Of a stretch of 64,000 nucleotides of DNA, positions 1-10,108 are shown piece by piece; positions within the stretch are counted from its first letter, which is position 1, and each line of letters starts with the position of its first letter. This stretch comes from Poa pratensis. Lineage: Eukaryota > Streptophyta > Magnoliopsida > Poales > Poaceae. The translations under genes and the position numbers were made by a program. The notes below the pieces were generated by a model. That model did no database searches. It was not told where the DNA came from and saw only the letters and a list, made by a program, of their open reading frames with translations. The stretch is taken from NCBI GenBank assembly GCA_947311845.1, contig CAMZMU010000096.1:15901655-15965654 (forward strand), written 5' to 3'.

Positions 1-1373
1 TGCCTGTGTCATCATTGACTTTAATGGCAACACTTTCTCCCGAAATAAAACTATGGATTAGAGCACGCCACTCATCGAAAAAAAACCTTTCATTTGAGAG
101 TCTGCAGAAGAAAGGACCATTTAACCTTATCATAAGCTTTCTCAAAATCAAGTTTTAAAATCACCCCATTCAACTTTTTCCGATGCATCTCGTGGACTGT
201 TTCATGAAGGGTAACCACCCCATCCAGGATATTACGCCCTTGCATAAAAGCGGTCTAAGAAGGACGAACCACATGGTCAGCCACAGTGTTCAGCCTTATC
301 GTAGCGACTTTGGTAAATATTTTAAAACTAACATTAAGAAGGCAAATGGGTCTATATTGTTGGATCCTTTCTGTCTCATTAATCTTAGGTAGTAAAATAA
401 TTTCACCAAAATTCAGGCGGAACAACTCTAATTGTCCACTATGAAGGCAACAGAACAATTGGAGAAGATCTAGCTTGATAACATCCCAAAAGTTCTGATA
501 GAATTCAGCCGGGAGGCCATCAGGGCCAGGGGCTTTGTTGTGTTCCATTTGGAAAATCGCCTTTCTCACTTCTTCCTCAGAATAAGGTGCAGTGAGAATG
601 CTATTTTCCTCATGAGAAACCTGGGGGATATTGGCTGTTTGGGACTCATCCAAGGAAAAATTGTCTTCCTCCGGAGCTCCAAACAGACATTTATAATAAT
701 TAGTAATATACGACTTTAGTTGCTCATGGCCTTCCATCGTTCCCTCCTCCTGTACAAGGGAGTAAATATGTTTCTTCATGTGTCTGCCATTGGCAACACT
801 ACGGAAATATCTCGTATTCGAGTCCCCTTCCAGAATGAATTGTGCTTTGGAACGTTGATACCATTTAAGCTCCTCCTCGCGCAGTAATCCAGCAATCTGA
901 GCATTCGATTGGCTTTTCAGCTCAATCTCTTGCACGGATAACGAACGAACTTCTGCTAAAGCCTCGAGGTCATCAATAATTGATGAAAGCCGTTGTTTTT
1001 CTTTTTTAAGTAAACCCGTTGTGTGACGAGCCCATCCAGCAAGGTAGTTACGTAAAGCACGTATTTTGTTATTCCCCCTTTGGATTGGAGTTGCACCGGG
1101 AACAGGTCTTTCCCAAATCCGTTTGACCATATCCTGGAATCCTTCACGGTGTAGCCATCCAAGTTCAAACTTGAACCGACGAGTACACGGTGGCCTAGGC
1201 AATCCAGTAGTCAACAAAATGGGAGCATGGTCTGACAGAGCCTCAATACGTTCTAGAGCCCGTACCGATACCATGGGGAATTTTGATTCCCAATCCGTAT
1301 CCATAAGTACCCGGTCCAGTTTTCTCGTATGTGGGTTCCGGCAGACTATTTTGCCCAAGTAAATTGTCTTCAA
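1..1373 (-). pseudogene. LINE A ORF2: linker and reverse transcriptase N-terminal part
   Basis: The linker contains the plant-LINE signature ...WYQRSKAQFILEGDSNTRYF, followed by NKAPGPDGLPAEFYQNFW and the YRPICLLNV block that opens plant LINE reverse transcriptases. Past the stop near 255 the same polymerase is still readable to the left: NILDGVVTLHETVHE, then KLDFEKAYDKVKWSFL, which carries the first catalytic aspartate. The catalytic YADD box lies outside the window. An open frame is lost at about 255 and again near 70, so this is a degraded copy. The role when intact is target-primed reverse transcription of the element RNA. Confidence 0.85.
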
Positions 1374-1908
1374 CCATGGATACCTCTCTTAAATCCAAGT
1401 TGTCAATGACGGCGCTGAACAAAAGAGGCCAAAAGTTGTCAAACCGGCCTTTACTTTTCTCGAATGGAAACCGTAGCAAGTTGAAATCCCCTCCAATGAT
1501 CATGGGGTGTGGGTTATCTTTTGCTAGATTAACCACCTCCCTAAGAAAAGCGGCCTTAGGCTCCTCCTGGGCAGGTCCATACACGGTGACAAGACTCCAT
1601 ATGAAATTGTCAGCTTTGTTACGGATATGGAGTTTGATGTGAAACTCGCCATACGAAACCGCTAACACTTCCATAGTATCAGTCCTTACTCTGAGTAAAA
1701 TACCCCCAGAACGTCCACGAGACGGGCGAGAATACCATGCAAAGTCTATACCTCCCGAGAGTCGGTTTAGTGTACTTTGCGAGAACTCACGCCTACCCAT
1801 CTCAGAAATACCCAAAACATCCAAATTATGATCCCGAACACAATCAGCAAAGTGTAAGTATTTAGCCAAGTCACCAAGACCTCTGCTATTTGCAAACATG
1901 CCATTCAT
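1243..1908 (-). pseudogene. LINE A ORF2: apurinic-like endonuclease domain
   Basis: ORF2 starts at the ATG at 1908 (MNGMFANSRGLGDLAKYL), the usual opening of plant LINE ORF2. Endonuclease/exonuclease/phosphatase features follow in order: GISEMGRREF with the catalytic glutamate, SGGILLRVR, WSLVTVYGPAQ, and GGDFNLLRFP with the catalytic aspartate/asparagine pair. The frame shifts near 1320, and the LDRVLMD...SDHAPILL end of the domain continues in the next frame. The domain nicks target DNA to prime reverse transcription. The start overlaps the ORF1 stop by ATGA. Confidence 0.85.
1905..1908 (-). other. ATGA stop/start overlap between LINE A ORF1 and ORF2
   Basis: The ORF1 TGA and ORF2 ATG share bases in the string CAATGA on the minus strand. 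This is the classical arrangement for termination-reinitiation. LINE B at 37212-37215 has the same CAATGA arrangement. Confidence 0.75.
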
Positions 1909-2628
1909 TGGGAAACAATGGGGGATTTGGATAATTTGGTCCTTTTCCGAGGCTTCTTGGTAGAGGAAGATTTGGATTTTCGACATGAAGCTTTTAGCTC
2001 ATATAATGGATTGTCTACATCCACACCAACTTCCGACACTTCACCGACTAAATGAGAGAGAAGCTGACCATCTGATGTGGCATTCGCTTCCTCTTCATCT
2101 AGATAGGTGGCGCTTAGCCCGGTCGAAACTTTAGGAATAATCGTTAGACGGTCAAATTCCATATGTCTCAAGACACGAGTCGAAACAGAAATTTGAGAAC
2201 TATCATTACCAAGCTTAACACCTACTTTAGCAAGCTTTGATGAGATAGATGAAGGCGAAAAAGAAAGAAAAGACTTAGAAGCGGTGTCCGTACCATGCGA
2301 GTCCAAGTTAAACTCTGCCTTGCAGCGCATAGCCTTCACCAGGGAATCTTCATCCGTGACGTTAGCTCCATCCATCGCCGACCCAAACCTCCCACTACGA
2401 CGTGGCATTGCGGTAGGAGGAGGAGTGCATGGCGAGACAGAGCCAACATTGGCGAACTTGGTACCCACGGAACGATCAGCCGGGGTCAGCGTTGGTGAAA
2501 TAGAAGTTGACCGGCCACTGCAGCGGCCACAATCGTCGAAGACTAGGACGACGAGGACAGTGTCGAGGTAGAGTCCACAACCGGCCCAGTTACTATACCT
2601 CCAGGAGCACCGATCGAAGCATCCAGGG
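1905..2628 (-). pseudogene. LINE A ORF1, C-terminal part
   Basis: The open frame ends ...KRTKLSKSPIVSQ with TGA at 1905-1907. It includes PRRSGRFGSAMDGAN, DEDSLVKAMRCKAEFNLD and a basic lysine/serine-rich tail, which is a composition typical of the end of Triticeae LINE ORF1 (RNA-binding gag-like protein). No zinc knuckle is visible in this part. The frame is cut at 2629-2640 by the nested LINE and resumes beyond 3874. The apparent 5' extension of the ORF to 2735 is only a shadow of the nested plus-strand element. Confidence 0.7.
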
Positions 2629-2639
2629 GAGGCAAAGTC
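2629..2639. repeat. Left target-site duplication of nested LINE
   Basis: GAGGCAAAGTC, identical to 3864-3874. Confidence 0.85.
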
Positions 2640-3863
2640 AAGAATAGAGCCTTGCTTGGTAAATGGATCTTCAAACTTCTTGCCGAAGATGGAGTTTGGC
2701 AAACCCTCCATAGGAGGAAGTATGTGGGCTCTCAAGCGTTATCTCAGGTTTTTTGGAAACCAGGGGATTCACACTTTTGGGCAGGCCTCATGGCTACGAA
2801 GAAGTTTTTCTTCCCACATGGGTCCTTCTCTATTAGGATGGATCGGAAATTAGATTCTAGGAGGATAAATGGCTGGGTCAAACCTCGCTCCGAGAATAAT
2901 ATCCGGCATTGTACAATATTGTGCGATACAAAGGCGATACACTCGCTAAGGTGATGGGAACTTTCTCACCAAATGTTTCGTTCAGAAGAAGTTTATTTGG
3001 CCCTAGGCAAGCATCTTGGGATGCTTTGCTACTAAGACTAGAATCTGTCAGTTGACACAGGGTTCAGATAAATTTCATTGGAATCTCACCAAGAATGGTA
3101 CATTCTCGGTTGATTGCATGTACAATGCGTTAATTCATCCTGAGGTTCCAGTCAATAATAATAGTAAAATTTGGAAGATGAAGATACCGTTTAAAACTAA
3201 GGTCTTTGCGTGGTACCTTCGTCGTGGGGTAATTCTTACAAAAGATAACCTTGCAAGCGCAATTGGCACGGAAGTAAAAAATGTGTCTTTTGTCATCATG
3301 ACGAGACTATTAAACTTTTATTCTTGCAGTGTGATTTTGCTAGGTCTATATGGTCAGCCATCCAGATAGTTTCTTCCTTATTTCCCCCAAGTAGCGTTGC
3401 GAATATTTTTGGCAATTGGCTAAATGGCGTGGATCGTAGATTTAAACTTCTAATTAGGGTGGGAGCGATTGTCGTTGTTTGGTCGCTATGGCTATGTAGA
3501 AATGACAAAGTTTTTAATGATAAAAACGTTTTGTTATGCAGGTTATCTACCGGTGTACATCTACGCTCCAATCATGGTCGGCCTTCAGTGTGTAGAGCAC
3601 CGCGACCTGTTTTTGGAGCTTTCTTCGCGTTTGGAGGCTGCGGTGAGAGAGTTCTTCTCCCAACATGGATGACAGCATAGTCGACGGATTGGACCTCCAC
3701 CACCTTAGGCGTCTCTACAATTTCTCATTCTGATATGTATTCGCCTTTTACTTTTACTTGTTTTGGATTTGAGAACTTGTTGGGGCTGTGTGCATCCTAA
3801 TTATGCAGAGCCGGGTGTAATACTTAAAACTTTTTAAGAAATATAATCCCTTTCTCGAAAAAA
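2640..3863 (+). mobile_element. 5'-truncated LINE nested in LINE A
   Basis: A 1.2-kb plus-strand 3' fragment of a second LINE that ends ...CCCTTTCTCGAAAAAA. It is bounded by an exact 11-bp direct repeat, GAGGCAAAGTC, at 2629-2639 and 3864-3874. The reading frame of LINE A is interrupted at the left repeat, and LINE A-like sequence resumes after the right repeat. Severe 5' truncation plus an A-rich tail plus a target duplication is the normal signature of target-primed reverse transcription. Confidence 0.85.
2644..3680 (+). pseudogene. LINE ORF2 C-terminal region with zinc-binding RT domain (zf-RVT)
   Basis: The frames read NRALLGKWIFKLLAEDG, WKPGDSHFWAGLM, then FHWNLTKNGTFSVDCMYNAL, IWKMKIPFKTKVFAWYL, and CDFARSIWSAI followed by WSLWLCRNDKVFND. 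That order and those tryptophan-rich blocks match the zf-RVT region downstream of plant LINE reverse transcriptases. The frame switches at least three times, so this is non-functional. The catalytic polymerase was lost by 5' truncation at insertion. Confidence 0.8.
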
Positions 3864-3874
3864 GAGGCAAAGTC
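3864..3874. repeat. Right target-site duplication of nested LINE
   Basis: GAGGCAAAGTC, directly after the A tract of the nested LINE and identical to 2629-2639. Confidence 0.85.
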
Positions 3875-4085
3875 GTGCAACATCCAACATATGGCATTGG
3901 CAAATGGAGGGACGACACGTCCTCTAAACATGTTGCAGCCGCTCCTTTTCTGACGAGTTCACCATCAGTAGGCCACCCCCATAACTAATTACAGATTCTC
4001 CACAGTTTTTCCAAGTAAATGGAGGATGCTGAAACACACAATTCATTTCATTGTCCACAGTATACTGGCGGGGCATGCATGCGTG
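3875..4085 (-). pseudogene. LINE A ORF1, upstream fragment
   Basis: On the minus strand the sequence reads FTWKNCGESVISYGGG and then LEDVSSLHLPMPYVGCCTT, running up to the insertion site of the nested LINE. Spliced across that insertion, one frame continues as LPPLDASIGAPGGIVTGP into the region left of 2629. The 5' end is not resolved; similarity fades near 4085. Confidence 0.5.
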
Positions 4086-4135
4086 TCTAACTCACTGTTG
4101 GGGTATGGTGACAGAGTTAATCGGGAATTGCAAAC

Positions 4136-4526
4136 GGAGGCCGAGCTCCATGGAGCCGTTTATTTTTGAAAATTTGGAAATCAGATTTGAAGTTTCAAAT
4201 AAATCTGAAAAAATGTAGGATGTATACAATGGTATACATTCTACTAACGTGCAAAATTTAAATTCAATATAACTCAAATTCTGGGCTACACGAAAATAAC
4301 AAAATCTGACAATTTTTGAGAGTGCAAATTTTGCACTATTCACTACTTTTAAATTCAGATTTTGTCATTTTTGCACAGCCCAAAATATAAAAAATTTAAT
4401 TTAAATTTTACACATTGGTAGAATATGACATAGTATACATGCAAGGTTTTTTTTAGAATTTTTTGAAACTTAAAAATCTGATATTCAAATTTTCGAAAAT
4501 AAAGGGCTCCATGAAGATCGGGTTCC
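4136..4526. mobile_element. Foldback MITE, about 390 bp, nearly palindromic
   Basis: The left half is the imperfect reverse complement of the right half over nearly its whole length. The outer ends are GGAGGCCGAGCTCCATGGAG and, on the other strand, GGAACCCGATCTTCATGGAG. Inside, both arms read TTTATTTTYGAAAATTTG, then GTATAC, GCAAAATTTAAATT and GACAAAATCTGA. The centre is near 4335. No coding capacity and no clear target duplication were seen, so the superfamily is open. A transcript would fold into a long hairpin. Confidence 0.7.
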
Positions 4527-4924
4527 ATTTAGCCACGCTCAGGGTAGTAGGATGTAAAATAACACATTAAATGCACTTGCTACTATTTAATATACTTTAC
4601 ATTTTAGGTGACAAAAATCTACTACAATATACATTTTTTACAAAACATACTAAAATAATCATCTGAGAGCGAATTGATATGATTTCTTTGTCAGGATTGA
4701 GGTACAATACAACACACTTGGACAAGTTGATGAGGTGGACAAAGGTCCCATTTGAAATCACTTTAAGAAATAAAATATCCAACGAAAATTACTCCCACCC
4801 GATACCCACCACCGCGTCGTTGGAGCAGCAGTGGTTGGTGCCAGCGAGCTGCGTCATGCACCCCAACGAGATATTTACCAGCGGCCGCCGCACCGCCAAC
4901 ACCGCCTTACTGATCGGTGCATCT
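4527..4924. other. Intergenic sequence left of CACTA element, nothing recognised
   Basis: AT-rich to about 4790, then a GC-rich 130-bp tail that is contiguous with 9623 once the CACTA element is removed. I could not assign that interrupted sequence. Confidence 0.4.
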
Positions 4925-5455
4925 CCTCACTAGTACAGAACCGTAAATTAGAGCCGGCCCCAGAGAGTCACCTCAGCCGGTTAACTCCACCGCCTGTAGG
5001 CGTGGCTTCTAATGTAAGCTTCATTAGAGGCGGTACACTGGGGCCGGCTGTAATGATTCCTCTCCTTGGACGGCCGGTAAAATCAATCGTCTCTAACACG
5101 GAGACGGCCAATATACGCACCCGTCTGTAAACATGAAATCAGAGACGTACGTAAACGCTGGCGTCGCACAACCCGTGGGGTCCGATATATCCCTCCGGGC
5201 GTATTATTCGTTACCTCCGGGAATATATCCGGGGGTCCAACTTGGTGAAGCAAATTAAAACAGAATAATTACAGCAACCCGGCCGGTTTTAGCCAGCTAG
5301 TTATACAAAGCAGAATGCTACCATTATTGGAATCAGTTATACAACACGTACATGTAGAAAATGTTCAGGAAACTAGCTAGATAGATTGTTGAAAACTGCA
5401 TTTTCATGCAAACAAACTACCTAAAATTGATCATCAATCTAGATGAAATATTGTT

Positions 5456-6472
5456 CTATTTGATCTGCATCTCAATCATGACCTCCAAGCTTAGGTGATT
5501 GGTGTTCCTCATAATGATCAAAACATGTTGATTGATCTTAAAATGCTTGCCTTCAATGAAATTCTTCCACCCCAGCTTGTCGAACTCAATGCGGCCATCA
5601 TTTTTCTTGTTGTACGTAATGGTTGTGACGGCCCCAGCTGCTCCAAGTCGTAGTCCAGCTTTGCCATGAGTTGGTAGGCCAGCACCTTGCACTATGGTCT
5701 TAGGTAGTTTCTGCGCATAAAGGACAGCATACAGTATATTAACTTAGGAAAGAGACATATATACCGGGTAAAGAGCAGTTCTTCTTGAATTTTAACTTTG
5801 GAAAGAGGCACATATATACCATATCATGTCTCTTCAAACTTGTGGTCGTGAAACGGGTCACAAAAGGAACACCAACATCGGCCGTTACGGGTAGAAGCTG
5901 AACCAGGCGGTCATTCTCATCTGTCTTCAGATGAACTCTTCGGGAAACTATGTAACTGGCCCCTTCGTCACTCCCAACAGAACTCCCAGAACAGTAGGCA
6001 AAACTTTCACAATCCTCCACATTGTGCTCTTCATTGTTGGCATATTCCATAAAGTCAATAGAGATACTGGGATTTGGTCTGCAATAGTAAAAACAAGCAG
6101 CACTACTCCCCAGTGAACATTGGTGTGCTTGACGAAGAGTTCCCATCCTAGGCCGTGCAAGCGGGTCATCATCCGTCCTTTGGTCACATAAATGGTGTAT
6201 GTTTTCTCAAGAGCACGAAACAACATAGTGTCGCCTACTACCCGGTTGAACGCTTTCCGAGCGTTGCACGGTACTACATGTGCAACAGAAACATGATAAT
6301 AAGCGGGTATTATACAGTACTATGCAACAAAAACACGTTAAAGAATATTAGAAGTTGTCATCCTACTTACGAATGACTTGCTGTGACGACTCTCAGCTTG
6401 CAGATGAACACTAAAATTGGCTCCACTGAGGAGGCTAGAGCACTCGTGACCGCATAATGGGCATGTCATTTC
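5456..6472 (-). pseudogene. CACTA-borne gene with C2H2-like motif and B3-like domain, frameshifted
   Basis: Exons read on the minus strand. Exon 6371-6472 encodes MTCPLCGHECSSLLSG...FSVHLQAESRH, a possible Cys/His finger, with donor GTAAGT. A second exon, about 6235-5820, encodes ALEKTYTIYVTKGRMMTRL...GWELFVKHTNVHWG, then after a one-base shift near 6110 SSAACFYYCRPNPSIS...SLKRHDM, with donor GTATAT at 5818-5819. The last exon, 5456-5710 after a GCGCAG acceptor, encodes KLPKTIVQGAGLPTHGKAG...GRIEFDKLGWKNFIEGKHF, which resembles a B3 DNA-binding domain (LPK start, GW..F core). The last junction is in phase. The finger exon does not join in phase with the next exon, so it may be unrelated. The B3 call is from pattern only. 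Confidence 0.5.
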
Positions 6473-6580
6473 CTGTTAATTAATTAAGTTAACATTTGCA
6501 TAACGAGTTCCTATATCATAGCAATTCAAGCTAGTTTTCAAACAAATGTGGGCATCACAAATTCGTAACACATGATATGC

Positions 6581-6830
6581 AAACCAAGAAGCTATCTAAT
6601 TGATAGCTAATTAAAACTAGACAATATGCAGCACAAATTCCTAAAAATGCGCAACACAATTTCTAAAATAAATTCAAAACTAGGGTTAGAACATGCAGCA
6701 AACCAAGGAGCTATCTAACTAAGAACTAATTAAAACTAGACAACATGTAGCACAAATTCCTAAAAATGCGCAACACAATTTCTAAAGTAAATTGAAAACT
6801 AGGGTTAGAACATGCAGCAAACCAAGGAGT
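6581..6830. repeat. Tandem duplication, about 119-bp unit, two copies
   Basis: AAACCAAG recurs at 6581, 6700 and 6820, with the whole intervening unit (CTAATTAAAACTAGACAA, GCAACACAATTTCTAAA, ACTAGGGTTAGAACATGCAG) repeated with few changes. It probably lies in an intron or leader of the B3-like gene. Confidence 0.85.
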
Positions 6831-6844
6831 TAGCTGCACGGCGA

Positions 6845-7210
6845 GGCAAGATGTGCTGTGGGGACGGGCCTGTTCGGAGGGCGGCCGGCAGCGTCAGGTA
6901 GAGTCACGTACGGCGGCAGGAAGGCGCAGCGACGGGGGACGGCGACGGACCAGCGCAGCGACTGGGAACGGCAGCGGGGAGGCGCAACCGCGGGGAACGG
7001 CGGCGGACCGGCGCAACTGGGAACGGTGGCGGGGAGGCGCAGCCGCGGGAAACAGCGACGGACCGGCGCGGCGACGGGGAACGGCGGGGAGGCGGGGAGT
7101 GAGGAGAAGGTGGCGGGGAGGCGGGAGTGAGGGGATGGCGGCGGGGAGGCGGGCGAGGGTTTGGTGGGGAGGTGGGTGAGATTTCGATTTGTGGCGTGGC
7201 GGCAAGAGGG
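6845..7210. repeat. GC-rich degenerate minisatellite within CACTA element
   Basis: Repeated GGGAACGGC, GGCGGGGAGGCG and CGACGGACCGGCGC blocks. All six frames stay open as a result, giving spurious ORFs. On the minus strand the segment looks like a C-rich grass 5' leader (ACCCTCGCCCGCC), which would suit the first exon or promoter of the B3-like gene. Confidence 0.55.
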
Positions 7211-7259
7211 GAGAATTTCACCCTCCCGTTATCGATTTGGAGCCCGAAATTTTTCACTT

Positions 7260-8150
7260 TGCCGCCAGTTATTCACAATCCGCACCGTCCGGATATGTTT
7301 GTTCACTCCGAGATTTACCATAATCCCAAATACTTACAAAATATTCAAACAAAAGTGAAGATAAATGATGTATGCGTCCTAATTAATGTTACACTGAGTG
7401 TAGAAGGAGAAATAGGTTCATATACCGAAGATAATTTATCATGTAATAGAAAACTTGTAGCTTACATGGAAAGTTTCGGTTGTTTAACGATGATGTTCTT
7501 CTTCTCTACAGCTGAACTTCAAACCTATGAAAGAACTTTTCACAAAATATGAGAAATTTTTATAGTATCAGATAGTGGGCTCATAGAGTTAGCAGAATAT
7601 GGATTATTCATCCATGTATATCATTTTTGAAGAAATATTAGTTCGGTATATTAAATTTGCAAACATTTGGATCATATCCGGACCCTCCGGATTTTAAATT
7701 AGCAAACAATTTGATCTCGCGCAATATTTGAGCCACATACCGACGAATAGACAATATGGATGCATACATATAACTCAGAATTTATCATGTATATTGCAAA
7801 TATATCAAAATATACATCAAAACTTGATCCTTCCATAATTTTAAACGTCCGCACCCTCCGGACTATTTGAAATGGATGACCTGATCACATGGATGTCTGC
7901 ATGCGCATGCTTTGACCACATGTTTTCCAGTGTGAACGGCGCAGTGTCTGAAACTCCGGATTAATGGACATGACCTCCTGGTCCCACCCGGACCCGCGGC
8001 CGACCCGAGATTCCCCTTCGGACTTGTGAGATTTATTAACTACGGCGCCGGACGGTAGAAATCCATCCCCTCTGAGCAAAACCTACCTTGCCTTATCCAC
8101 CACCTTCATCTGCCTCCCACCGGCCAATCCAAGATCCGCTGCCGCGTGCA
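7260..8150. other. CACTA interior, no gene recognised
   Basis: AT-rich sequence with a scattered motif related to CCGCACCCTCCGGA (near 7276, 7678 and 7850). From about 8030 the sequence becomes C-rich, with a leader-like stretch just before the ATG at 8153. Confidence 0.4.
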
Positions 8151-8152
8151 TC

Positions 8153-8893
8153 ATGGCTCGCCGCCTGGCCATGACCCACTCGAACCTCACGCCTGAGCGT
8201 TACGCTGCCATTGGGGCAGAGATGCGCGCGGCGGCCAACATCCTAGATGCGGCGGAGACATTGGCGGCGGCCATGGCGGAGGCTGTGCAGGAAATGCGCC
8301 CGCTCGCCGGCTATATTGGATTGGTCTTCGCCATAGCGAAGGCCGTGACAGAGGCCGTGGTGGAGTTCTTGGTGGTCCGCGCTGGCCGCAAAGGCGTGCC
8401 GGCGTGCCTAGCCGCGGCGGGGGCAGATGCCGGCGCGGGCGTGGTGGAGAGCCAGGCTTCGGTGGCGGGCAATGGCGGCCAGGCCGTGGCGGAGAGCCAG
8501 GCCTCGGCGGCGGGCAAGGGCGGCCCGGCCGTGGCGAAGGCCGATGGCGGCGATGCGCCAGCGCTCAGGGCGCTCGCCCGTCTGGAGGCCGTCAAGGAAG
8601 AGAACCGCGCGGCCTGGCAGCAAATCCAGGCCGAGTGCGTGGACGCCGCACTCATCAGGCAGATGAGGGCCGACTCCAGCCTTTTCGAGCAGAACCGCGA
8701 CATCCTGGAGGCCGCGGCGGCCGCGGGCGAGGACGGCGACTCCGACGAGGACATGCCGGACGCCGAGGCGGGCGACGATGACCACGAGGGCATGCCGGCG
8801 GCCTTCTTTGAGGACTACATGCCCGACTCCGATGAGGACATGCCCGACCATGGGGACGGCGTGTGTGAATCCTCAATCGAGGATGACGAGTAG
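8153..8893 (+). CDS. CACTA-borne alanine-rich protein with acidic repeated tail, function unknown
   Basis: Intact intronless ORF of 246 residues starting MARRLAMTHSNLTPERYAAI, with GC-rich codon use. Residues 1-80 are predicted largely helical, with a hydrophobic stretch (GYIGLVFAIAKAVTEAVVEF, about 64-83). Then follows a duplicated segment (VVESQASVAGNGG / AVAESQASAAGKGG), a charged helix (ALARLEAVKEENRAAWQQ), and a very acidic tail with two DEDMPD copies. I do not recognise a domain. It lies divergently from the B3-like gene within the same transposon. Intactness beside a broken neighbour is notable, but expression is unknown. Confidence 0.55.
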   Translation: MARRLAMTHSNLTPERYAAIGAEMRAAANILDAAETLAAAMAEAVQEMRPLAGYIGLVFAIAKAVTEAVVEFLVVRAGRKGVPACLAAAGADAGAGVVESQASVAGNGGQAVAESQASAAGKGGPAVAKADGGDAPALRALARLEAVKEENRAAWQQIQAECVDAALIRQMRADSSLFEQNRDILEAAAAAGEDGDSDEDMPDAEAGDDDHEGMPAAFFEDYMPDSDEDMPDHGDGVCESSIEDDE

Positions 8894-9380
8894 ATCTTCC
8901 AGCCCAGCCCTTTCGTTTAGACCGATCGATCGTCGAGCGGTCGATCTAGTAATAGGTAAGCTCGATCTCTAGCTAGTAGTATATTAGAGCTCGAGATCTG
9001 GCTAGTACATTTTGTTAGGATAGCTAGCTTTGATCGATCCACGGCCGGGGTCCGGGATCGATCGATCGATCGATAACATATTCACGCGCGAGTTGTGCAG
9101 GGCGCGCGGTACATATTTTGCTAGATATTTTGCTAGGATAGATGATCTATCGTATTAATTAGCACTAGCTAAGATCGATCGAATCGATCGAGGATTTGGC
9201 CGGCAGCCGGTGCTTTGAAAATTTGATAACAAATTCACTGTACTTTTCTACTAATTATAATAGTAAGTTATGAACTATGATTGAATATCGATCTGTTTAA
9301 TTCCCTTCATGATTTTTGTTCATGTTTTCGCACGCACTTTGTCTTCAGTGAAAATTTCCTTTCATTTTGCGCGCGAGAGC
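8894..9380. other. CACTA interior, GATC/ATCG-rich, no gene
   Basis: Contains a short (ATCG)n tract at about 9056-9073 and many GATCGATC strings from 8920 to 9200, then AT-rich sequence. Confidence 0.5.
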
Positions 9381-9384
9381 TATT

Positions 9385-9600
9385 TCTCAGACGGCGACAT
9401 TTCCCAGCCGTCTCTACTGGTTTCTACAGGCGGTGAAGATTTCTAGCCGTCTCTAAATGTTTTGTATGGGAGACGGCGAGTAGTATCAGCCGTCTCAGTT
9501 TATATTTGAGACGCCCAGAAAAAAGAACCGTTTGAGGAGATATGTCCCAAACGGAAGAAAATTTGTTTTGGTTTGTCCGGCTCTAGGTCCCGTCTCCCAT
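9385..9600. repeat. CACTA right subterminal repeats
   Basis: Repeated AGCCGTCTC and its complement GAGACGGC in both orientations (for example near 9407, 9440, 9470, 9489 and 9590). The matching left-end motifs GAGCCGGCC and GAGACGGCC lie at 4951-5110. In CACTA elements such arrays bind the accessory transposition protein. Confidence 0.65.
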
Positions 9601-9622
9601 TTGAGTTTTTGTACTAGTGCCT

Positions 9623-10060
9623 CCGCGAACACCATGTGCATCCATGATTCCTCTCCGAGTGTGCACACGCACTGGATAGCGAGACAACCACCACCGATTC
9701 CTCCCTGCTTCTGCTGCGCATTCCGTGGATTGCGGCAGAGCGCGCTCCTCGCGAGAGCATACCCCATGCTCCTCTGAGAAGCTAGGCCTGGTGTCCGCCA
9801 TGTAGTTGTCGTTCTTCACGAAGGACCGCGTGCTTCTCTCGCCATTGTTGATCTTCATTGCACCACATCCATCAACGTCGGTTCAGCGATGGAAACTTTG
9901 GTAGGAACGTGGCCGGTCCAAACAATTTTGGGGCCTGGATACAGGAAAATTGTCGGCGTTGCGGCTCTCACGGTTCTACTGCCAACCCTAGGTAAATTTA
10001 CCGCTCAGTGGCATTCCGGTGGATACAATAAGAATTATATTGTTAACCGGTAGACTAACA
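9623..10060. other. Sequence right of CACTA element, unassigned
   Basis: Moderately GC-rich and partly open on the minus strand, continuing the unassigned sequence at about 4790-4924. No family was recognised. Confidence 0.3.
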
Positions 10061-10063
10061 GAA

Positions 10064-10108
10064 AGAGAGAGAGAGAGAGAGAGAGAGTGTGTGTATGTGT
10101 GTGTGTGT
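10064..10108. repeat. Compound microsatellite (GA)n(GT)n
   Basis: GA repeats followed directly by GT repeats with one interruption (GTATGT). Confidence 0.95.

Larger units (their letters stand above)
1..2628 (-). mobile_element. LINE A (outer non-LTR retrotransposon), truncated by window edge
   Basis: Minus-strand non-LTR retrotransposon. Read from right to left it gives the end of ORF1, an endonuclease and the first part of the reverse transcriptase, which continues off the left edge. It resumes to the right of the nested LINE at about 3875-4085, so its true 5' part lies there. The frame breaks near 1320 (endonuclease into linker) and again near 70-80 after the FEKAYDKV reverse transcriptase motif, so this copy is dead. 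No 5' end or target duplication of the outer element was found. Confidence 0.85.
4928..9619. mobile_element. CACTA (En/Spm-type) DNA transposon, non-autonomous, 4.7 kb
   Basis: The left end is CACTAGTACAGAACC and the right end is GTACTAGTG, whose complement is CACTAGTACAAAAAC. Both ends are flanked by the 3-bp target duplication CCT (4925-4927 and 9620-9622), the size expected for CACTA elements. Subterminal regions carry many copies of GAGACGGC, AGCCGTCTC and GAGCCGGC in both orientations, like transposase-binding arrays. No TNP2-type transposase is visible. The cargo is a broken B3-like gene (minus) and an alanine-rich acidic ORF (plus), arranged divergently around a GC-rich segment. It must depend on a transposase from elsewhere. 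Confidence 0.9.

Noticed and set aside
1..3863. 5' inversion of a single LINE by twin priming
   Set aside because: The head-to-head arrangement suggested it, but the plus-strand piece has its own 11-bp target repeats and LINE A sequence resumes beyond it, so it is a nested second insertion.
6853..7257. Arginine/glycine- or proline-rich ORFs on both strands
   Set aside because: They follow from the GC-rich repeat; every frame is open and none has a domain.
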